From the NCBI RefSeq assembly GCF_001189515.2, contig NZ_CP012069.2:1922001-1986000 (forward strand): a stretch of DNA of 64,000 nucleotides, given 5' to 3'. Below, piece after piece: positions 26,395 to 35,664 of this stretch. Each line of letters opens with the position of its first letter. Position 1 is the stretch's first letter. The notes below the pieces were generated by a model. It had not been told where the DNA came from and did not search any database. It saw nothing but the letters and a program-made list of their open reading frames with translations. This DNA comes from Olsenella sp. oral taxon 807. GTDB lineage: Bacteria; Actinomycetota; Coriobacteriia; Coriobacteriales; Atopobiaceae. The translations under genes and the position numbers were made by a program.

Positions 26395-27385
26395 TTAGCG
26401 TCCGAGGAAGAGCGAGCTGGCACCGTCCCTGAAGATGTAAATAACGTTTGCGGCGTACCTCCTCATCCTGCGCCTAATCTCATCGACAATCTCCGACTCG
26501 CTCCGCATGCCACCGTACGAGGTCATGACCACCCTCGTCTCATTGGGGGCGTCAAGCCCGAGCCTCACCCACTTGTGGTAGGCGTTCCTCATGTTGTCCT
26601 CAATGGCATGCTTGCCGTCGCCGACGTTCTTCATCTCCCAGAGCTGCCCGGACTCACCGAGCCTCAGGTCGATGTTAGCGGGCTTCTCAAGGTCCTCGTC
26701 CAGCACTTCGACTTGATAGCCGAGTGATTCCAGATGGCTGACGCATGTTTGCTCGTTTCCCGTAAGCCTTTCCTTCGGCTTCCCATACCTGACGGAGCCC
26801 CTGCCCGGAACCGGGTGCAGCGGATTCACTGCCTCATCGCCTCCGACTCTCCTTCAGTCCACCTGATCGCGCACCCACGCGCCCCAGTCGTCCACGGCGG
26901 GTGCCATCTGACATGACAGCAGGGCCTCGAGTGTAGCGGCATCAGCATCGCCCCACCCTCGCGCCATCGATGGAAAAGGCCTTGCCGACGAGCGCCGAGC
27001 AGACCTCGCAGGTCCTCTCGTCGCCCACGGGCTCCACGCGGTACTCCTCGAAGCCCTCGCGCGCGAGCTCCGCGAGCTGGGCCTGCCTGGAGACGTAGGT
27101 GCCCTCGGTCACGACCAGGCGCATGACGTCGCGCTCCGAGACGTCCACGAACCTCCTCGACAGCTCGTCGCACAGGCGCCGCCAGGACTCGCCGCGCGCG
27201 AGCGCCTTGGCCATGTCGTCCTGGACCCAGGCGGCGACCCTCTCTGAGTCTCCCCATATGGCCTCGCTGTAGCTCTTCCCCGAGGCCCACCTGGTGCCGA
27301 CGAAGCGGAGGATCGTGTCGTCGTCGAGCGCGTGGAAGCCCTTGCCATACCCCATCACATCAGCGACGGTGTTGGCGCCGCGCAC
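26395..27385 (-). pseudogene. MuF-type capsid protein fragment with nuclease-toxin tail 2
   Basis: From 27385 the minus strand encodes a MuF-like segment (LVRGANTVADVMGYGKGF, then DMAKALARGESWRRLCDEL and VGDERTCEVCSALVGKAFSI). The frame breaks near 26950. After a poor stretch, 26829-26395 is open again and encodes a 144-residue tail: ANIDLRLGESGQLWEMKN, a D...ExK pattern, then NETRVVMTSYGG and VIYIFRDGASSLFLG at the end. This matches the CdiA C-terminal tRNase-like layout. The 5' end is truncated at an inversion junction with plus-strand phage DNA at about 27386. Confidence 0.65.
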
Positions 27386-27390
27386 GAGAA

Positions 27391-27498
27391 GCAGTTGAGA
27401 ATGCCATGGCAAAGACGAGGGAGGCAATCGCGGATGGTCTCTTCGAGAGAGGTCGAATCTTGATTCTCGACTGGCATGGGGCCGAGCACATCGTCTAG
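27391..27498 (+). pseudogene. C-terminal scrap of a toxin related to tail 3 (toxin 5)
   Basis: The plus-strand frame AVENAMAKTREAIADGLFER-GRILILDWHGAEHIV-stop closely matches the last 35 residues of the toxin at 29010-29717 (…VIVLDWNSEEHVI-stop). It is followed, like the intact copy, by a CCGAACCTAATGCTCGGG hairpin and AGTATACCC. Only the end of the gene remains. Confidence 0.65.
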
Positions 27499-27608
27499 AG
27501 ACAGAAAAAGAGGGCGTACCTGCCCCTCAACCCGAACCTAATGCTCGGGCGGACAGCGCTGCACCCTTAGTTGCAGTATACCCGATTCCCGGGAAAATAG
27601 GAGGCAAG

Positions 27609-28430
27609 ATAATCCTCTTCAAGGACGCCACGATTCCCGTGGACGTCGCCGATGGCGGCGGCGTCATGGGCTACGCGGCGACGTTCGACCGCGAGCCGGA
27701 CTGCTACGGGGACGTGATCGCGCCCGGGGCCTTCGCCGACTCGCTCGAGAGATGGGGGAAGGTCGGAAAGCCGATACCGCTGCTCTACGGACATAACACC
27801 CAGGACCCCAGGTACAACATCGGGGCCGTCACCGAGTAGGAGTGGGACAGGGAGGCGCGGCGGCGCTTCGCCGCGAGCATGAAGTACCGCTTCTCCGGCG
27901 GCGAGGGCACGGACTCGGGCGGGATCCCCATCCTGGAGGACAGCATGAGGTTCGTGGACTCCGCGATCAACGATAAGGAGGCGGAGTGGGCGGAGTCCAT
28001 GCGCCTCACGCGGGAGGACGTGGCGGCCGCCTACCACGTCAACCCGTCCATCGTGTGGAGCAACGATGGGCAGACGTACGCGAGTACGCGAGTGCGCGAG
28101 TGCGCCCGGTCCCTGTACGCGGACACGCTCGGGCCGCTGCTCAGGCTCGTGCAGGACGGCATCAGGTCCAAGCTGGTGCCCATGATCGGGGCCGACCCGA
28201 GGAGCTACGCCGAGTTCGACATCACGGCGAAGCTGGCGGGGAGCTTCGAGGGGCAGGCGTCGGTGCTCTCCACGAGCACCGGAGGGCCGTGGATGACGCG
28301 CAACGAGGCGAGGGCGAGGCAGAACCCGCCGGCCATCGAGGGCGGCGACGAGCTCATCGTGCCCATGAACGTCACCGAGGGGGCTCGCCTCCCCGACGGA
28401 CACGGACCCGACTCAGGCGTACTCGGCGGG
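27609..28430 (+). pseudogene. HK97-type prohead protease fragment joined to portal fragment
   Basis: The first part (27609-27839) is the N-terminus of a prohead protease: GYAATFDREPDCYGDVIAPG, ADSLERWGKVGKPIPLLYGH. Its ATG has become ATA and it ends at TAG (27837). The same frame then continues as the C-terminal half of an HK97-type portal protein: GGIPILEDSMRF, LTREDVAAAYHVNPS, GPWMTRNEARARQNPPAIEG. Normal phage order is portal, MuF, protease, so this join is a deletion or recombination scar. About 28430 the frame degrades. Confidence 0.65.
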
Positions 28431-28434
28431 GCCC

Positions 28435-29717
28435 ATGGCCAAGGCCCTCGCCGGCGCGCCTGGGAGACGGCACGGGGCTGGGTCACCCAGGCTGAGGGCA
28501 CGCCCCGGGGAGGGTGACGTCGAGAGGGTCGAGGAGGCCCTAGAGGCCTTCTACAGGCGGCAGGGGGCGAGCCTGGCCGACGAGGCCCTGCGCATGGGCG
28601 CGGAGGACATCGTGCTCTCCGCCGACGCGGACTGGCTCGATGGGCCGCGATGGACCGACGAGCTCTGCGACGACCTCTTCGACGCCATGTCGGGGCTCGC
28701 GCCGGCGTGGGCGGCTGATGCGATGACCTCGCTGGGGGCCGATGCCGGCCACCTGGACGAGGACGCCGTCCTCGCGGAGGTCCGCAGGCTCAGCCGCTTC
28801 CGCGCGGCCGACATCGTCCGGTCCGCCTCGGAGAGGGTCGTCAGCGACCTGGGCGACCTCGACGAGCTCACACCCAGGGGCGCCATCGAGGCCACGACCA
28901 GGAGGCTCATGGCGTCGGGCGCAACGGCAGGTCCATCACGTCTGCCGCCGCCAACGGCGCGACGGTCACGGGCGCGAGGCAGTCCGGCGTCGAGTGCCAG
29001 AAGGAGTGGGTGGCGGGGCCCAACGCCAGGGCGACGCACGCGGCCATGAACGGTCAGCGTGTTCCCATCGGCGGAAGGTTCTCCAACCAGGCGAGGTGGC
29101 CGGGCGACACGAACCTCAGTGCCGCCGAGTCGTGCGACTGCAACTGCCGCATCGAGATCGTGAGCGGCGAGGGGCGCTCGAAGGACTCGCGCGGCAGCAA
29201 GGTGCGGAAGCGCGAGGCGGGCATCCAGAGGGAAACCGACAAGCGTTACAGGGAATACAAGAGCGGCATGAACGAGCTGAGCGAGAGGGACCGCGAGGCG
29301 AGGTACCGCAGGGCGATGGGTGAATACGTCGGCTCGTTCACCGTCGAGGGCAAGGTGTCGGCAAAGTACCAAGCCGAGCCGTGGGCCAAGGAGCTTCAGA
29401 CCACGCAGACGCTTTCCGAACTCGGCCATTCGGTCGAGTTTCTTCCCTCAACGGGTGATGGGAGACATCCGGACGCGATGCTTGATGGTGTCATAACTGA
29501 CTTTAAGCGTGTCGAGGCTTTTGACCCGGACAGGGTCTTCAAGCTGATACGAAAGGCTGGCTCCCAGGGCGCAGAAATTGTCGTGATAGATCTCTGCCTC
29601 GACACCGTTTCGCTTGACGCGGCGCTTGAGAAGGCCGCCAAGGCGGTGAGGCTCGGATTCGTCGAGGAGGGCCACGTCATCGTGCTCGACTGGAACAGCG
29701 AGGAGCACGTCATCTAA
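28435..29717 (+). pseudogene. MuF-type capsid protein with nuclease-toxin tail 3 (frameshifted)
   Basis: From 28435 a helical N-terminal capsid-associated region is read (EALEAFYRRQGASLADEALR, then SRFRAADIVRSASERVVSDL). A frameshift near 28920 moves to the frame with GVECQKEWVAGPNARATHA, VPIGGRFSNQARWPGD and ESCDCNCRIEIV, the classic MuF end. A tail of about 180 residues follows with HPDAMLDGVITDFKRVE, a D...DxK variant of the nuclease core, and VVIDLCLDTVSL, ending ILDWNSEEHVI-like at 29717. The tail itself is open. Confidence 0.65.
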
Positions 29718-29782
29718 AGCAAAGGAGCCGGCATCCCTATACCCGGACCTAATGCCCGGGCGGATGCGATCGACTCCAAAGC

Positions 29783-30111
29783 AAGTATACCCGATTCCCG
29801 GGAAAATAGGAGGCAAGATGCCCTACTTCAAGGACGCCGCGACCCCTGCGGACGTCGCCGACGGCGGCGGCACCGTCACGGGCTACGCGGCGACGTTCGA
29901 CCGCGAGCCGGACTGCTACGGGGACGTGATCGCGCCGAGCGCGGGATCATCCCCGTACGTGGGGAACAGCTCCCAGGCAGACGTCTTCAACGACTACTAC
30001 GCCAGGCGCATCGCCAGTGAGATGGGCTCCCGCGACCGTCGATGACTCTATGATGACATGATACCAAGGTCATCGTTTGTACCAAGGATAAAAGGCCGTG
30101 CGCGAAGGAGA
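29783..30111 (+). repeat. 329-bp direct repeat, left copy
   Basis: Identical by eye to 32093-32421 (offset 2310). It begins AGTATACCCGATTCCCGGG and ends GCGCGAAGGAG. It carries a ribosome binding site (AGGAGG) and the start of a prohead protease, fused after DVIAP to SSPYVGNSSQADVFNDYYAR and ending RRIASEMGSRDRR. The two copies flank the IS1634-like element. Confidence 0.85.
29818..30045 (+). pseudogene. chimeric prohead protease fragment, copy A
   Basis: A 75-codon open frame: protease N-terminus (MPYFKDAATPADVADGGG...CYGDVIAP) joined to an unidentified C-terminal phage segment (SSPYVGNSSQADVFNDYYAR). The join deletes most of the protease. Confidence 0.6.
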
Positions 30112-30171
30112 CCCGTCTTTAGGATCTAGCACTAGGATTCTTTGACCCGACGACAACGAAACCGAAGCCGA

Positions 30172-30195
30172 CGCCAGCCCCGAGCTGGCGTTTTT
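30172..30195 (+). terminator. intrinsic terminator
   Basis: CGCCAGC-CCCGA-GCTGGCG forms a 7-bp stem followed by TTTTT. It lies just upstream of the IS1634-like element and would block read-through into the transposase. Confidence 0.7.
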
Positions 30196-30238
30196 GCTGT
30201 CTCCGCGAGACTTGACAAGATTTCTCACATGGATCATG

Positions 30239-32069
30239 TTTCTAGTGCTATAGTGCTATATCAGAGCATGGGAACCGACGGGCGGAAGGGGGCCCGGGAT
30301 GTCGTACTTCCTCAAGCAGACGAGGAACAAGAAGGGCACGTACCTGCAGATCTACGAGAGCACCTACGACCCCGGCCGCGGCTACGGCACGCACCGCTCG
30401 GTGAGGGCCGTCGGCTACGTCCACGAGCTGGAGCAGTCCGGCATCCCCGACCCGGTGGCGCGCCTCAGGGCCGAGGTGGCGGCGATGAACGAGGAGGCCA
30501 GGGCGTCGAGGGCGAGGGAGGGGGCGAGGCTCGTCGGCGACTCGACGCCCGAGCGCCACATGGGCCACTTCCCCGTCAAGGCCCTGTACAGGCGGCTCGG
30601 CATCCCGGCCGACATCGGGTACCTGCAGATGGCGTCGGGGTTCCGCTTCTCCCTCGACGGGCTCCTGGAGTCGCTCGTCTGCGCGCGCGTCGTCGCCCCG
30701 TGCTCGAAGTCGAGGACCTTCCACGACGTCCTGCCGCTGCTCGGGGAGGAGCCGTCCTTCTCGCTCGGCCAGCTCTACGACGGGATCTCCTACCTCGGCC
30801 ACGAGTACAGGAAGGTCGTCGAGGCCGCGAACGCCCGCGTGGGCGAGCTGTTCGGCCGCGACACGTCACGCTCCTACTTCGACTGCACGAACTTCTACTT
30901 CGAGATAGACCGCGAGGACGGCCTGCGCAGGAAGGGGCCCTCCAAGGAGCGGAGGGCTGACCCCATAGTCGGCATGGGGCTCCTGCTCGACGCGAGGTGC
31001 GTGCCGATGGGGCTCGAGATATATCCCGGCAACGAGAGCGAGAGGCCGAGGATCCGGGAGGTCATCGGGGCGCTCAAGGAGCGCCACCACATGACCGGCA
31101 GGACCGTGCGAGTGGCAGACAAGGGCCTCAACTGCGCGGACAACGTCGCCGACGCCGTGCTGGCGGGCGACGGGTACCTGTTCTCCAAGAGCGTGAGGCG
31201 GCTGCCCGCGAGGGAGCTCGCCTGGGTGCTGTCGGAGGAGGGGTGGGAGGACCACCTGGGGAGGGACGGCAGGATCCACCATCGCACGAAGTCCGTGACC
31301 GGGGACTTCGAGTACAGGGTGTCGAGGGAGGGCGGCGGGAAGGGGACTGTCGAGCTGCGGGAGCGGAGGGTCGTCACCTTCAGCCCCAGGCTCCGCTCCA
31401 AGCAGCTCCGCGAGATCAACCGGCAGGTGGAGAAGGCGAGGAGGCTCAGGCTCGCGGAGGCGAGGAGGTCAGAGTACGGCGACAGCGCCAAGTACGTCAC
31501 GTTCGTGGCCGTCGACTCCGAGGGCGAGGTCAGGGACGACGAGCGCGTCGTCGCCACGCTCAACCGCAAGGCCATAGGGAGGGCCCGCTCGCTCGCCGGC
31601 TACAACATGCTGGTCACGAGCGAGGCCGACATGCCCGAGGCCGAGGTGTACGACACCTACCACCGCCTGTGGCGGATCGAGGAGACGTTCCGGGTCATGA
31701 AGTCCGAGCTCGACGCGCGACCCGTCTACCTGCGGAGGCACGACTCGATAGTCGGGCACTTCCTCATCTGCTACGTCGCCGTGCTGCTCGTCCGCCTGCT
31801 GCAGGTGCACGTGCTCGGAGACGAGTTCGGCTCCGGACAGCTCTTCGGCTTCATGCGCGGGTTCAGGGCGGTGAGGGTGTCGGAGCGCAGGTACGTCAAC
31901 ATCTCGCGGTCCTCGCCCGTCATCGACAGGCTCAAGGAGGTCACGGGGCTCCCCCTTGACCACTACCACCTCACGAAGGGTGAGTACGACAGGATCCTCG
32001 GATACAGGTTCCCCTCCCTCAAGGCCACAGGCCAGGAGGAGTCGAAAGGGTCGATTTAGCACTAGAAAT
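30239..32069 (+). mobile_element. IS1634-family-like insertion sequence
   Basis: Ends are marked by TTTCTAGTGCTA (30239-30250) and its exact reverse complement TAGCACTAGAAA (32058-32069), a 12-bp terminal inverted repeat. The right end starts within 10 nt of the transposase stop codon. No matching target duplication is visible, and another TAGCACTAG lies at 30127-30135, perhaps the scar of a second copy. The element and about 110 nt of flank are held between 329-bp direct repeats. Confidence 0.7.
30299..32059 (+). CDS. IS1634-family DDE transposase
   Basis: A 586-residue transposase. N-terminal region MSYFLKQTRNKKGTYLQIYE is typical of the family. The DDE catalytic residues fall in YFDCTNFYFE (first Asp, about residue 198), VADKGLNCADN (second Asp) and RIEETFRVMKSEL (Glu), with an insertion domain between the second and third. 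GGGGGCCCGGG precedes the ATG without a strong ribosome site. The gene is uninterrupted, so the element could be active. Confidence 0.85.
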   Translation: MSYFLKQTRNKKGTYLQIYESTYDPGRGYGTHRSVRAVGYVHELEQSGIPDPVARLRAEVAAMNEEARASRAREGARLVGDSTPERHMGHFPVKALYRRLGIPADIGYLQMASGFRFSLDGLLESLVCARVVAPCSKSRTFHDVLPLLGEEPSFSLGQLYDGISYLGHEYRKVVEAANARVGELFGRDTSRSYFDCTNFYFEIDREDGLRRKGPSKERRADPIVGMGLLLDARCVPMGLEIYPGNESERPRIREVIGALKERHHMTGRTVRVADKGLNCADNVADAVLAGDGYLFSKSVRRLPARELAWVLSEEGWEDHLGRDGRIHHRTKSVTGDFEYRVSREGGGKGTVELRERRVVTFSPRLRSKQLREINRQVEKARRLRLAEARRSEYGDSAKYVTFVAVDSEGEVRDDERVVATLNRKAIGRARSLAGYNMLVTSEADMPEAEVYDTYHRLWRIEETFRVMKSELDARPVYLRRHDSIVGHFLICYVAVLLVRLLQVHVLGDEFGSGQLFGFMRGFRAVRVSERRYVNISRSSPVIDRLKEVTGLPLDHYHLTKGEYDRILGYRFPSLKATGQEESKGSI

Positions 32070-32092
32070 CAAGGTTGTACGCCAAAGTCAGG

Positions 32093-32421
32093 AAGTATAC
32101 CCGATTCCCGGGAAAATAGGAGGCAAGATGCCCTACTTCAAGGACGCCGCGACCCCTGCGGACGTCGCCGACGGCGGCGGCACCGTCACGGGCTACGCGG
32201 CGACGTTCGACCGCGAGCCGGACTGCTACGGGGACGTGATCGCGCCGAGCGCGGGATCATCCCCGTACGTGGGGAACAGCTCCCAGGCAGACGTCTTCAA
32301 CGACTACTACGCCAGGCGCATCGCCAGTGAGATGGGCTCCCGCGACCGTCGATGACTCTATGATGACATGATACCAAGGTCATCGTTTGTACCAAGGATA
32401 AAAGGCCGTGCGCGAAGGAGA
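32093..32421 (+). repeat. 329-bp direct repeat, right copy
   Basis: Second copy of 29783-30111. After it the sequence diverges: the left copy leads to a terminator and the insertion sequence, this one leads into toxin remnant 4. Confidence 0.85.
32128..32355 (+). pseudogene. chimeric prohead protease fragment, copy B
   Basis: Same 75 codons as 29818-30045. Confidence 0.6.
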
Positions 32422-32423
32422 GG

Positions 32424-32799
32424 GAGATGGAGCACTTACTGGGACAGAATGGGTTCAAGTCAGCCTTCGTAACCCTGCCAACAGAAACGGACGCCCGACG
32501 TATTCTTTGTATCCGACTGCGACGAGAAGCTTGTCAAGACGGGGTGAAAGTTCAAGTGCTCCGAAAGCGTCTACCAGAAAACCGTCAAGAACCAAACAAA
32601 GAAGGCCTCCGGGACAGGGAACATGCAACCCCAATGCGACAGGGTCCTCATCTCGAACGTGGAGAGCGGCCTGTCGTTCGATGAGATGTACTCGTGGCTC
32701 GAGGACCAAGGTGACGAGTTTCCGAAAGTCAGAGAGATGATCATCGTGTCTCGCGACGGCAGGATCAGACATTACGTAAGAGGGAAGCCAGCCGAGTAA
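32424..32799 (+). pseudogene. nuclease-toxin tail 4, frameshifted
   Basis: Reads EMEHLLGQNGFKSAFVTLPT in one frame, then, after a shift near 32495, RTPDVFFVSDCDEKLVKTG, an in-frame TGA (32546-32548 region), and a long tail CDRVLISNVESGLSFDEMYS...VREMIIVSRDGRIRHYVRG ending at TAA 32797. The order (helix, D...E-K core, DRVLI strand, C-terminal IIVSRDG strand) is that of the other toxin tails here and of CdiA-type nucleases. It is inactive. Confidence 0.5.
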
Positions 32800-32884
32800 C
32801 CCTGAATTAACCGGGCCCCAGCTGACTTTACGAAGAGCATACCACAACCAGGGGAAGTCCAGGTCATTTCGACAGGGGCATTCC

Positions 32885-32927
32885 CCCGCTACGCCGCCAC
32901 AGGCGGGGACCGTGGCGGCGTAGCGGG
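32885..32927. terminator. 16-bp perfect hairpin before the CRISPR array
   Basis: CCCGCTACGCCGCCAC and its exact reverse complement are separated by 11 nt. No T-run follows on either strand, so it could be a roadblock or terminator for transcripts leaving the distal end of the array. Nothing coding is supported in 32800-33101. Confidence 0.4.
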
Positions 32928-33101
32928 CAGAGACGGGTTGAAGCTGCCTCGGTTGAGGCACAATGAGCAATGAGACGAGTACACACTTGGGTGAGGAATC
33001 GAGGCCTGTGTCCGTCTCCTTCCTGCAGGTCCTGCATAACGTCGGAATCATCCCTGCGCGGGAGCAGTATAGGGACATAAACAAAGGCGTCGTCAGATCG
33101 G

Positions 33102-33806
33102 GATCTTCCCCACGCGCCCCGTGCGGGGCGCGACGGCCAGGTGGCGCCGCCTGTGAGCTACAGCTGAGGTTTCAATCCACGCGTCCCGCACGGGGCGCGA
33201 CATGCCGAGATACCTGCGCTCCAGACGGATCCCGAGTTTCAATCCACGCGCCCCGCACGGGGCGCGACCTGGTACGAGGTAGTCATGTTGCAGTAGCTAG
33301 CTTCGTTTCAATCCACGCGCCCCGCACGGGGCGCGACCTCTCAGTATCGTCTATCTCGGGATGCGCGACCTCGTTTCAATCCACGCGCCCCGCACGGGGC
33401 GCGACTTGACCTGCCACTTGTTGGCCATTGGGAGTTGACTGTTTCAATCCACGCGCCCCGCACGGGGCGCGACCCGGATCGTCCGGCAGCACGCGCACCG
33501 CTAGCGCGAGTTTCAATCCACGCGCCCCGCACGGGGCGCGACCGCGATTAGCTCATCGCCCATCACGAGATCACTCGGTTTCAATCCACGCGCCCCGCAC
33601 GGGGCGCGACGGCTGGAGGAGCTACCAGAGCTTTTATCGGTCAAGTTTCAATCCACGCGCCCCGCACGGGGCGCGACTTTGTAGTCTCCGTATCGTAGGA
33701 GCACACAATCTCGTTTCAATCCACGCGCCCCGCACGGGGCGCGACCCTCTGCGCTTGTCATGTTATGTATCCTAGCCGTGTTTCAATCCACGCGCCCCGC
33801 ACGGGG
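33102..33806 (-). CRISPR. type I-C CRISPR array, leader-distal part
   Basis: Ten repeats plus the 27-nt left part of an eleventh (33780-33806), period 66-69 nt. On the plus strand the 33-nt unit is GTTTCAATCCACGCGCCCC followed by GCACGGGGCGCGAC; on the minus strand this gives the canonical I-C end GTGGATTGAAAC. The first repeat (33102-33134) is degenerate at its outer end and the second has one substitution (GCGTCCC), as expected for the leader-distal, oldest end. Transcription from the leader near cas2 must now cross a 5.3-kb insertion to reach these spacers. Confidence 0.97.
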
Positions 33807-33952
33807 TGCGTACAGCAGGCCCTAGCGACCGGCATTCCATCTCCCACTGACCGCAGTTCCAGGCTCCGCCGACCGCCGCTGCACGCATCACCGACCATGA
33901 TTGACCCAGTGGGGCGCACTGGGTCGCCCCGTCTCCCGAGAGAGGGGAAGAC

Positions 33953-35449
33953 ATGATCAGGCACGGGGAGATCCTCAGGCTCACGGCCCTGGGGATAAGC
34001 CAGCGGAGCATAGCCGGCTCCGTGGGATGCTCGAAGACGACGGTGCAGGAGGTGCAGCGTAAGGCGGCGACGCGGCGCCTCGAGTGGCCGCTGTCCGACG
34101 AGATGGGGGACGAGGCCATCCGTGCCAGGCCCTGCCCGCCTCAGGACCGCTCCGACGCCAGCAAGGCGGAGATCGACCACGAGTGGGCCCGGAGGGAGAT
34201 GGGCCGCAGGGGCGTGACGATGACCCTGCTGTGGAGCGAGTACGCCGAGCGCGCCGTCGCCGCCGGTAGGACACCCTACATGTACTCCTCGTTCTGCCAC
34301 AGGCACCAGCGCTGGGTCGACGCCAACCCCGAGTGCGCGATGCACGTCGAGTGGGTGCCGGGCGAGTGGACGCAGGTCGACTGGGCGGGCGACACCATGA
34401 GGGTCTCAGACCCTGACGCCTCGTCTCCGTCGAGGGTTCACGTCTTCGTCGCCTGCCTGCCGTTCTCGGCCCACGTCTACGCGGAGGGCTTCTACCGCAT
34501 GGACGAGAGGGCTTGGGTGGAGGGCCATGTGCGCGCCTTCGCCGACTTCGGGGGGTCGACCCCGCTCATCGCCCCGGACAACCTCAAGACCGGCGTCGTG
34601 AGGAACACCATCGACAAGCTGATAGTCAACGAGCAGTACCGCAGGATGCTCGAGTACCACGGCTCGGCGGCCGTCCCCACCCGCGTGAGGAGGCCACGTG
34701 ACAAAGGCGGCGTCGAGGGCGCCGTGCTCATCGTCGAGCGAGAGGCGATCGCCGCTTTGAGGGACCGGACCTTCTTCTCGCTCGCCGAGCCCGACCAGGC
34801 CCTCCGCGAGCGCGTCGACGCGATCAACGCGAGGCCCTTCCAGAGGAGGGAGGGCAGCAGGGACGAGATGCTTCTCGGCCAGGAGAGGGCATGCCTGCAG
34901 CCCCTGCCGCAGGCCCCCTACGAGCTGGTGGAGCGCAAGTCGGCGACGGTGCAGTTCAACTACCACGTTGCCTTCGACGGCAGGTACTACTCGGTGCCGT
35001 TCACCCACATCAGGAGGTCCGTCGAGGTTGTCGCCACCCGCTCGACCGTAACCGTATCATCAGACGGCGAACGTCTGTGCCAACATCAGCGCAGCCACGG
35101 ACCCAAGGGCACCTACGTGACCGACCCCGCGCACATGCCCAGGGCGCACCGCGACTTTGCCGAGTGGAGCGGCGAGCGCTTCCGTAGATGGGCGGCGGAG
35201 AAGGGGCCTTCCACGCTCGCCGTCACCGACGTGATACTGCGTTCGCGCCAGGTCGAGCAGCAGTCGTACCGCACCTGCCGCGCCCTGCTGTCGCTCGGTG
35301 CATATTGCAGTTTTTTCGGTGTGACGTTCCGCAGTCCGTCGGTGTACCGTTCCATAAGTCATCGGTGTGTGCTTGCATGTGGAACCGGTGCGGACGGGGC
35401 GCATGACCGCGTCCACACCGGCGATTTCGCTGTTCTGGGGCTGACTTAG
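33953..35449 (+). pseudogene. istA: IS21 transposase istA, 3' end replaced
   Basis: The first about 450 codons are a normal IstA: helix-turn-helix start (LRLTALGISQRSIAGSVGCS), the DDE core with WTQVDWAGDTM (first Asp), LIAPDNLKTG (second Asp) and DKGGVEGAVLIVERE (Glu). After VEQQSYRTCRALLSLG (near 35298) the frame runs into the end of a second IS21-like element and ends with 45 unrelated residues. The usual C-terminal residues that lead into istB are lost. Confidence 0.8.
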
Positions 35450-35541
35450 CTGATGTCGCTCATGCGCTTGCGCATCGACTCGCTGCCCTCGACATGGATG
35501 ACGTACGAGTTATGCACGATTCGGTCAAATGCTAAGTCGTA
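35298..35541 (-). mobile_element. end of a second IS21-like element with inverted istB scrap
   Basis: From TGCATATTGCAG (35298) there are repeated TCGGTGT and GTTCC motifs, like the terminal repeats of an IS21 relative. On the minus strand 35541-35446 reads an IstB C-terminus: YDLAFDRIVHNSYVIHVEGS, then ESMRKRMSDIS-stop. It points opposite to the istA gene of the outer element, so it comes from a different copy. Confidence 0.6.
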
Positions 35542-35619
35542 CGTTATGCGAAGTCCGGGCAGGAGGGCCCGCCCGGGCAGGTCCAACGCTCCCGCCAACT
35601 TCGCATAACGTGACGATGG

Positions 35620-35657
35620 CTTCTATGCTGGCGATGTCGTAATCGCCAGCATAGAAG
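35620..35657 (+). promoter_or_regulatory. 16-bp inverted repeat over the first recombinase ribosome site
   Basis: CTTCTATGCTGGCGAT and its exact reverse complement flank GTCGTA. The right arm ends in AGAAG of the ribosome binding site AGAAGGGAAG that serves the ATG at 35665. It could be an operator or an RNA hairpin that limits recombinase translation. Confidence 0.55.
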
Positions 35658-35664
35658 GGAAGTC

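Noticed and set aside
32455-33084. A 209-codon minus-strand frame before the CRISPR array
   Set aside because: It overlaps the toxin 4 remnant and a 16-bp hairpin, has no ribosome site and shows no known domain.
35598-35615. loxP-like arms in the RIT inverted repeat (ACTTCGCATAACGT)
   Set aside because: Similarity to the loxP arm is short and probably chance; kept only as a likely recombinase-binding arm.
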